A DNA stretch of 10,805 nt from Aquificota bacterium (lineage in GTDB: Bacteria > Aquificota > Aquificia > Aquificales > Aquificaceae): positions 1-10,805 of the forward strand of contig JAADEK010000101.1 in NCBI GenBank assembly GCA_013153455.1, written 5' to 3'. The notes under the pieces were generated by a model that worked only from the letters and a program-made list of their open reading frames with translations, did no database searches and was not told the DNA's origin. The translations under genes and the position numbers were made by a program. The number at the start of each line of letters is the position of its first letter. Within the stretch, counting starts at the first letter, position 1. This document shows, in pieces, positions 6,059 through 10,805 of this stretch.

Positions 6059-6768
6059 CTCTCCTCCCCGAGGAGCTTTATTATCGCCCTCTCAAGCTCC
6101 TCCTCGCCCGACTCGGAAAGAAGTTCCTCAACGCCCGCGTTTATCCTCACCCTTCCCTCAAGGAGGAAAAGGACGCGCTTTGCCACCTGCTGAACCTCGC
6201 TTATTATGTGCGATGTAAGAACGACCGCCTTCCCCCTCTCCCTTTCCCGAATGAGTAAGCTCTTGAACCTCACGCTTGCGACGGGGTCAAGACCGGAGGT
6301 CGGCTCGTCAAGTATGTAAAGAGGGGGGTCAAAGCAAAAGGCGAGAAGTGCGCTTACCTTTTGCTTCGTTCCCCCCGAGAGCCTGCCGAAGGGCTTATCA
6401 AGGAAAGGGGAAAGACCGAAAAGCTCTATGAGCTCCCGCGAGCGGGAAGGCTCCTGACCCCTTACGGAAGAGAGGAGCTCAAGAAGCTCGCCCACGCTCA
6501 AGTTTTCGGGAAAGTCGGGCTCCTGTGGCATGTATCCTATATACCTCCTGTAGCCTTCGCCCTCCTTTGTGCTCTTTCCCATTACGAAAATCTCACCCCC
6601 GTCGGGTATGACGTGCCCGAGTATACTCTTTATGAGCGTCGTCTTTCCGGACGCGTTCGGTCCGAGTATAGCGAGAATCTCCCCCTCGGAGAGGGAAAAT
6701 GAAACCCCCTTCAGGACTTCAAGACCCCTGTATGACTTTCTGAGGTCTTCAACCCTCAGGACCTCCAT
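6055..6768 (-). CDS. nosF: NosF, ABC transporter ATPase
   Basis: This 237-residue cytoplasmic ATPase powers the NosDFY transporter. All ABC motifs are intact: Walker A GPNASGKTT (36-44), Q-loop Gln82 in MPQEP, signature LSGGTKQKV (130-138), Walker B YILDEPTSGLDP (151-162) and switch His187 in LTSHI. Asn-Ala-Ser within Walker A is a variant of the common GPNGAGKST. The best-supported function is driving NosY during CuZ maturation, given gene order. The start lies 13 bp inside the end of nosD, with a GAGG ribosome site (6777-6780) about 8 bases upstream, so it is probably coupled to nosD translation. By sequence alone the ATPase could serve any ABC-2 type exporter; the flanking nosD and nosY settle the assignment. 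Confidence 0.93.
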   Translation of the reverse strand: MEVLRVEDLRKSYRGLEVLKGVSFSLSEGEILAILGPNASGKTTLIKSILGHVIPDGGEIFVMGKSTKEGEGYRRYIGYMPQEPDFPENLSVGELLELLSSVRGQEPSRSRELIELFGLSPFLDKPFGRLSGGTKQKVSALLAFCFDPPLYILDEPTSGLDPVASVRFKSLLIRERERGKAVVLTSHIISEVQQVAKRVLFLLEGRVRINAGVEELLSESGEEELERAIIKLLGEER

Positions 6769-8000
6769 CGGACTCGCCTCATAAGGGGTTTGGGGTCTTG
6801 GAGTTTCGTCGGTATGACGATTGGGAAAACGCTCTCTATACGGTTAAGAAGCTCAACGAAGAAGCTCTTTACCAGAACCCCAGCCTCGGGGTTGTTCTCA
6901 AGTATGTAGGAAAAAAGCTTGACGGGTCTGTGGGGTATGTCCCCTATTCCGTCCCGGTTCAGGTCGTAACCCCTGTATGAGCTCCAGTAGTTCATAACGA
7001 AGGTGTTGGGGTTTTCCTTACTGTTCGTTGACACCTCAAAGGTGTTCCCGAGGAAGTTGTTTTCCGTTATCGTGTTGTCCGCGGAGTTAGCCCAGACGCG
7101 TATAGCCCAACCGTTTGACACAAAGTCGTTGTGCTTGATGAGCGTCCTTTGCGTCTCGTCCATGAGTATACCCGTCGTGTTCTTATAAAAGACGTTGTTC
7201 ACTATCGTGCTGTCGGATATAGCCTTGAGAAGGAGCCCGTATGAAGAGCCTCCCCAATTTTCCTCAAACCTGTTTTCCTTCATCAGAACCCTCTTTGTAT
7301 ACATAACCGCGACGCCCGCCCCGTTCCTTCTGAAGGTGTTCCTCACGTACGTGTCGTCGTGTGAGAACATAAAGTGAAGCCCGTAACGCCAGTTTTCCTC
7401 GCTAAGGTTTCCTTCTATATGACTCTTTTTCACAAACTCAAAGTATATACCGTCCCTGTGGCGTCTTATTGTATTGTTCAAAATCTTTACGTTTGAGCAG
7501 TGCCACAGGTGTATACCGTTTCCCGTGTATACCTCGCTACCCTCACCCCTTCCCTCAAGGACGTTCCCCTCAAGGACGCAGTCCCTTACCTTCGCCAAGT
7601 AAATACCCCAAAAGTTGTTTTTTAAAACGTTATCCTTAATGACGCACTTTCGTGCGTTTACAACCTTTATCCCCGCTATGTCCTCAAGCTCGCTAACACC
7701 GGAGTTCACAACACGAAAGCCCGAAAAGAGGACACCGCTCGCGGTTATCCTGACGACCTCATACTTCCCCTCCCCGTCAAGGGTCGGGTAATTCTTCCCG
7801 ATGAGGGATATGGGTTTGTTTACGTTTATCGTCCCCTCCCTGTAGGTTCCCCCGAGGACGATGACCTTATCACCCGCTTTTGCCCTCTTTATGGCTTCGT
7901 TTATTGACTTTACCTCGCACCTCTCACACACGTATATCTCCGCACAAAGGGCGAGCGCGGGAAGGCTCAGGAGTGGGAGTGAGAGAGTTGGTCTTTCCAT
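6756..8000 (-). CDS. nosD: NosD, periplasmic beta-helix protein of the NosDFY complex
   Basis: This 414-residue secreted protein has a short Sec signal peptide (about 1-20, ending ALALCA) followed by a right-handed parallel beta-helix. That is seen as many repeats of about 23 residues with N-x-[IV/F]-x-x-N patterns (for example NNTIRRHRDGIYF and NVFYKNTTGILM). The C-terminal NYWSSYRGYDLNRDGIGDIPHRPV (from 337) is the characteristic NosD block. It contains a DxNxDGxGD loop (346-354) like a calcium site. Cys25 and Cys28 (CERC) near the mature N-terminus could bind metal. NosD stacks on the NosY dimer in the periplasm and delivers cargo to NosZ. The only credible start is the ATG at 8000, which has a weak ribosome site and lies 34 bp inside nosL, so translation probably depends on nosL. 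Confidence 0.94.
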   Translation of the reverse strand: MERPTLSLPLLSLPALALCAEIYVCERCEVKSINEAIKRAKAGDKVIVLGGTYREGTINVNKPISLIGKNYPTLDGEGKYEVVRITASGVLFSGFRVVNSGVSELEDIAGIKVVNARKCVIKDNVLKNNFWGIYLAKVRDCVLEGNVLEGRGEGSEVYTGNGIHLWHCSNVKILNNTIRRHRDGIYFEFVKKSHIEGNLSEENWRYGLHFMFSHDDTYVRNTFRRNGAGVAVMYTKRVLMKENRFEENWGGSSYGLLLKAISDSTIVNNVFYKNTTGILMDETQRTLIKHNDFVSNGWAIRVWANSADNTITENNFLGNTFEVSTNSKENPNTFVMNYWSSYRGYDLNRDGIGDIPHRPVKLFSYILENNPEAGVLVKSFFVELLNRIESVFPIVIPTKLQDPKPLMRRVRWRS

Positions 8001-8437
8001 TTTTCACGGATGTATTCTAATACACCCTTCCAGTCGGTTCGCCTGCCCCCGAATATCCTCAGGGCTTCCTTCAGGTCTTCTTCCTTCTCAAAAGCAGCTA
8101 TACCGAGTCCCATGGGACTCTTTATATTCGGGCTTATGAGGTAGTGGGCGCTTTCCGCCCTTATCAGCTCCTTTTGCTTGTAGTCCGATACCCACATCGC
8201 GAGAATCTCGTCCTTCGGAACGCGTCCCGACAGGTAAAAGGCTCCGAGACACTCTATAGCGTCAAACTTGTAAACCTTTCCCTTTTTCGTCTTCAGTTCC
8301 GAAGCGAAACCCGCGTCAACGATAGCCATCCTGCACCATACGCACGTGTCCTTTCCGAACCTTATGGGTTCGGGTGTGGGTTTCGTTTCGCACGAAAACA
8401 GAAGGATAAACGCAAAAAGGGCAAAAAGCGCCCTCAT
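7967..8437 (-). CDS. nosL: NosL, copper-chaperone lipoprotein
   Basis: This 156-residue lipoprotein is the likely Cu(I) chaperone for NosZ. The signal FALFAFILLFSC ends in lipobox Cys16. The next landmark is DTCVWCRM (Cys32, Cys35, Met37), the NosL C-x-x-C-x-M block, followed by KVYKFDAIECLGAFYL and Met109 in SPMGLGIAAF, all typical of the family. The C-terminus SHSHS adds two His residues that could bind copper. It is anchored on the periplasmic side, probably in the membrane. The start shares ATGA with the nosB stop and has a GGGAGG ribosome site about 10 bases upstream (8448-8453). The end overlaps nosD by 34 bp. Placing nosL directly after nosB differs from the classic nosZDFYL order. The family call is good, while the exact copper ligands are not proven by sequence. 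Confidence 0.9.
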   Translation of the reverse strand: MRALFALFAFILLFSCETKPTPEPIRFGKDTCVWCRMAIVDAGFASELKTKKGKVYKFDAIECLGAFYLSGRVPKDEILAMWVSDYKQKELIRAESAHYLISPNIKSPMGLGIAAFEKEEDLKEALRIFGGRRTDWKGVLEYIREKWKDQLSHSHS

Positions 8438-9036
8438 GCGAACTTCGCCTCCCTCTTTTTGAAGAAATCAATCGCGTAAGCGATAAGCCCCAGAAGCAAG
8501 GAAGCTGTCGCAAAGTAGGCGCCCGTTGCCGGGAAGGAGCAAGCCTTAAAGTTAAGGAGTTGTTTGCACCCGATGAGGGGAGGCTGGTATGCTCCTCCCG
8601 GTATCTTTATGGGAGCGCGGGGGTCAAGGTTGTGCCCGTAGCGATACTCCCACCACCAGAAGTCCGCTATCGCGAGTATACCGAATATCACAAAGCTCCA
8701 GACCCAAATCTTCAAGAGTTTCCTCTTTCCCGTTATCGCAACGATTAGCCCGAAAACTATAAAAAATGCGAACACGAAGGGGAGTATCTTGAGCTCCGGT
8801 ATGGCGTCGGGGTTTATCTCCTGCATACCTATGTAGTGGTTGAGTATGTTTATGTTGTAAAGGTCATACGGGTGTTCCCCCTTTATGGTGTTTACGTATA
8901 TATACATCCCGAGCCACTCGGGATACTGGGGAGCCCAGAGCTTTATATACCAAAGGGGAAAGAAGTAAACGCCGAGAAGGAGGAGGGAGGCGAGGGCGAC
9001 CAGGAGTCTCTGAATCGGACTGAGTTTCTCATTCAT
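8434..9036 (-). CDS. nosB: NosB-type four-helix membrane protein
   Basis: This 200-residue inner-membrane protein has about four helices (near 10-29, 84-102, 108-127, 172-189) and a long loop between the first two. That loop carries WAPQYPEWLGMYIYV (34-48), then NINILNHYIGM (61-71), with His67. A second conserved-looking stretch runs from about 143 to 170, KIPGGAYQPPLIGCKQLLNF then ACSFPATGAY, with Cys157 and Cys166. Its position immediately after nosZ and these blocks match NosB, a protein found next to clade II nosZ genes and needed for N2O reduction where tested. Its molecular job is not well established. The start overlaps the nosZ stop as TAATG, with a GAGGTG ribosome site at 9046-9051. 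There is no signal peptide or heme motif. The name rests on recall of the motif pattern and gene order, not on a search. Confidence 0.78.
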   Translation of the reverse strand: MNEKLSPIQRLLVALASLLLLGVYFFPLWYIKLWAPQYPEWLGMYIYVNTIKGEHPYDLYNINILNHYIGMQEINPDAIPELKILPFVFAFFIVFGLIVAITGKRKLLKIWVWSFVIFGILAIADFWWWEYRYGHNLDPRAPIKIPGGAYQPPLIGCKQLLNFKACSFPATGAYFATASLLLGLIAYAIDFFKKREAKFA

Positions 9037-10805
9037 TACTCAGCACACCTCTTTTGGTCACCGATTGACCAGCAAAGCTTTACGTCCGCGTCCTTCGGGG
9101 AAACCCTTACGTATCCTTGCATTTCTTGGTGAAGTGCGGAGCAAAAGTCGGTGCAGTAGAACGGGTATACGCCGGGTTTTTCGGGAACCCACTTGAGCGT
9201 GAGTGTTTCGCCGGGCATTATGAGGATGTTTGCGTTCTTCGCTCCGAACATCGCAAACCCGTGGGGGATGTCCCAGTCTTGCTCTATGTTCGTCACGTGG
9301 AAGTAAACCACGTCCCCCACCTTTATGCCTTCTATGTTGTCGGGGGTGAAGTGTGACCTTACCGCGGTCATGTATACGTGAACCTCACACTTACCGTTTT
9401 CATCACACTTCCTGACCACCCCCTTCTTCATCGCTTCTTCTTCCGTCTTCACCGCGTGGGGGTGCTTGTTCTTCTCAAGCTCGTAAATCTTCTTTACCTT
9501 TGGCTTTACGAGGCTCGCAGGTATCGCTTGGGCGTAGTGGGGCTCACCTTGGGTGGGGAAGTCAAGGAGCATCTTCATCTTATCCCCGCTTATGTCTATA
9601 AGCTGTGCTGCGTGGGGGAGTTCGGGTCCCGTGGGTAGATACCTGTCCTTCGTAATCTTGTTCATAGCGACGAGGTATTTACCCCAAGGTTTAGCGCTAT
9701 CACCCCCGGGTATCATGAGGTGACCGATTGAGTAGTAAACGGGTATGCGGTCAAGAATCTTACAGGTCTTTGGGTCGTATTTTACGACCTCGGAAGAGAT
9801 GAAGCACGAGGTGTAAGCGTATCCCTTGTCGTCAAACTCGGTGTGAAGGGGTCCCAGACACAGGTTCTGAACCTCGCAGTGGAGTATTGACTCGTATCTG
9901 AGTATGGGTATGCCTTCAACCTCACCGACGAAGTCCTTGTTTTCTATGGCTTTTAGCATCTTCTCAAAGGAGTGTATGGGCTGGTTGAGCGAGAGCTTAC
10001 CACCGCCGATGATTAGCTTCCCGTCCGGCGTCACGTCAACACCGTGGGGAGACTTGGGCGTTGGGAGGTAATAAGCTACGCCGGGGCATTCCTTTGGTGT
10101 GAGTATGAGAACCTCTGTCTTTTTCTCCGATTTCGCTATGCCTGTGTGGGGGTCTATGTAGTTGTGGTAGTATACTGTTTTCATCTTCTTGCCCTTTCCT
10201 TGGGCTATGCACTCTTCCGCCCTCTTCCAGTTGACCGCGAGGATGAAGTCCTTGTCCCTTTGTGATGCGTTTATCTCAAGGAGCGTGTGGGCTTGTTCGG
10301 TGTTGTAGCTTGTGAAGAAACACCAACCGTGAGATGGTCCCTTACCGCAGTGCGCGAGGTCGTAGTCATACCCGGGCACGAGGAGCTGGAAGGCTATCTC
10401 CATCCTGTTGTTGTGCTCACCCTCGGAGTTGTCAACCTTTATAAAGGTTATCGTTCCCTTTGCCCACTTTTTGTATTCCGCTATCGGGTAGTCCTTTTGG
10501 GGTATGGGGACGCTGAAACGGGTAGCTGCGGTGACGTATTCCGTGTTCGCGGTTACGAACGAAGAGGGGTGATTACCCGCGGAGTTCGGTATTTCTATAA
10601 TCTCAACCGTTCTGAACTCCGAAAGGTCTACCCTCGCCACGCGGGGTGTGTTGTTCGCGTTTATGAACACCCACCTGCCGTCGGGAACGCCGTTCGTCTG
10701 GGAAAGCTCGGGGTGGTGCGTGTCGTCCCAAGGTATGAACCCGTGAGATGTCATGAGGAGGTTCTTCGTCTCCTCGGAGTATCCGTATCCGTTTTCGGGG
10801 TTAAC
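9036..10805 (-). CDS. nosZ: Nitrous oxide reductase NosZ, clade II type (5' end missing)
   Basis: This is the periplasmic N2O-to-N2 reductase; 589 residues are visible and the N-terminus is cut by the window edge. The reading frame stays open through 10755-10805 (residues ending EETKNLL), so the Met at 10754 is not the true start. Numbering from that Met, the beta-propeller supplies seven CuZ-type His candidates: H13 and H14 (DTHHP), H62, H237 (HGVDVTPDG), H304, H345 and H406 (EPHYA). The C-terminal cupredoxin domain carries CuA ligands H498, C534, C538, H542 and M545 in CTDFCSALHQEM. The usual CxWFC Trp is Asp here, as is typical of clade II. There is no C-terminal heme domain; the protein ends shortly after the cupredoxin with Cys561 and Cys570. 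The signal peptide and promoter lie outside the window. Confidence 0.96.
   Translation of the reverse strand, partial: VNPENGYGYSEETKNLLMTSHGFIPWDDTHHPELSQTNGVPDGRWVFINANNTPRVARVDLSEFRTVEIIEIPNSAGNHPSSFVTANTEYVTAATRFSVPIPQKDYPIAEYKKWAKGTITFIKVDNSEGEHNNRMEIAFQLLVPGYDYDLAHCGKGPSHGWCFFTSYNTEQAHTLLEINASQRDKDFILAVNWKRAEECIAQGKGKKMKTVYYHNYIDPHTGIAKSEKKTEVLILTPKECPGVAYYLPTPKSPHGVDVTPDGKLIIGGGKLSLNQPIHSFEKMLKAIENKDFVGEVEGIPILRYESILHCEVQNLCLGPLHTEFDDKGYAYTSCFISSEVVKYDPKTCKILDRIPVYYSIGHLMIPGGDSAKPWGKYLVAMNKITKDRYLPTGPELPHAAQLIDISGDKMKMLLDFPTQGEPHYAQAIPASLVKPKVKKIYELEKNKHPHAVKTEEEAMKKGVVRKCDENGKCEVHVYMTAVRSHFTPDNIEGIKVGDVVYFHVTNIEQDWDIPHGFAMFGAKNANILIMPGETLTLKWVPEKPGVYPFYCTDFCSALHQEMQGYVRVSPKDADVKLCWSIGDQKRCAE

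Noticed and set aside
6361..6702. 113-codon plus-strand open frame inside nosF, and similar ones in nosD and nosZ
   Set aside because: Antisense to well-supported genes, with no recognisable domain or family motif.
10752..10754. Met at 10754 as the nosZ start
   Set aside because: The frame is open to the window edge and the upstream residues (GYGYSEETKNLL) look like normal NosZ sequence, so the gene is cut by the window.

Overview
The window looks like a stretch of chromosome from a thermophilic member of the Aquificaceae (Aquificota; the Hydrogenobacter, Hydrogenivirga, Thermocrinis or Aquifex group). This is an inference. It rests on Lys/Glu-rich proteins, heavy use of AGG/AGA for Arg and ATA for Ile, almost no intergenic DNA, an ATP synthase with two different b-type stalk subunits whose genes lie apart from the catalytic genes, and a nitrous oxide reductase cluster of the clade II type. 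No genus or species can be fixed from the sequence alone.

Plus strand, 25-4978. A PilZ-domain protein overlaps a LolC/LolE-type lipoprotein-release permease by an ATGA junction. A perfect TATAAT box sits in the 31-bp gap that follows, and with a TTGAGG element it probably drives the next block. That block is atpF (b'-type), a second atpF (b-type, with a signal-like N-terminus) and atpH (delta), which build the peripheral stalk of F-type ATP synthase, followed by ndk (nucleoside diphosphate kinase) and a class V PLP-dependent aminotransferase. All genes abut or overlap by a few bases.

Minus strand, 10805-4953 (read right to left). This is a nitrous oxide reduction (nos) operon: nosZ (5' end cut off by the window edge), a nosB-type four-helix membrane protein, the copper-chaperone lipoprotein nosL, the periplasmic beta-helix protein nosD, the ABC ATPase nosF, the ABC permease nosY, and a small lipoprotein cytochrome c. 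Every junction overlaps (1, 4, 34, 13, 4 and 4 bp), so translation is probably coupled throughout. NosZ reduces N2O to N2 in the periplasm with CuA and CuZ centres. NosD, NosF, NosY and NosL mature and supply the copper sites. The cytochrome is a plausible electron donor. Within the window the cluster has no nosR, nosX or NosG/NosH/NosC-type electron-transfer genes; the region upstream of nosZ is not visible.

The two blocks converge. The aminotransferase and cytochrome genes overlap tail to tail by 26 bp with no recognisable terminator. No RNA genes, insertion sequences, CRISPR arrays or phage genes were seen, and there is no gene-free stretch longer than about 30 bp. I found no convincing wholly new system. 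The most interesting parts are the compact clade II nos operon, its poorly understood NosB and its dedicated cytochrome.
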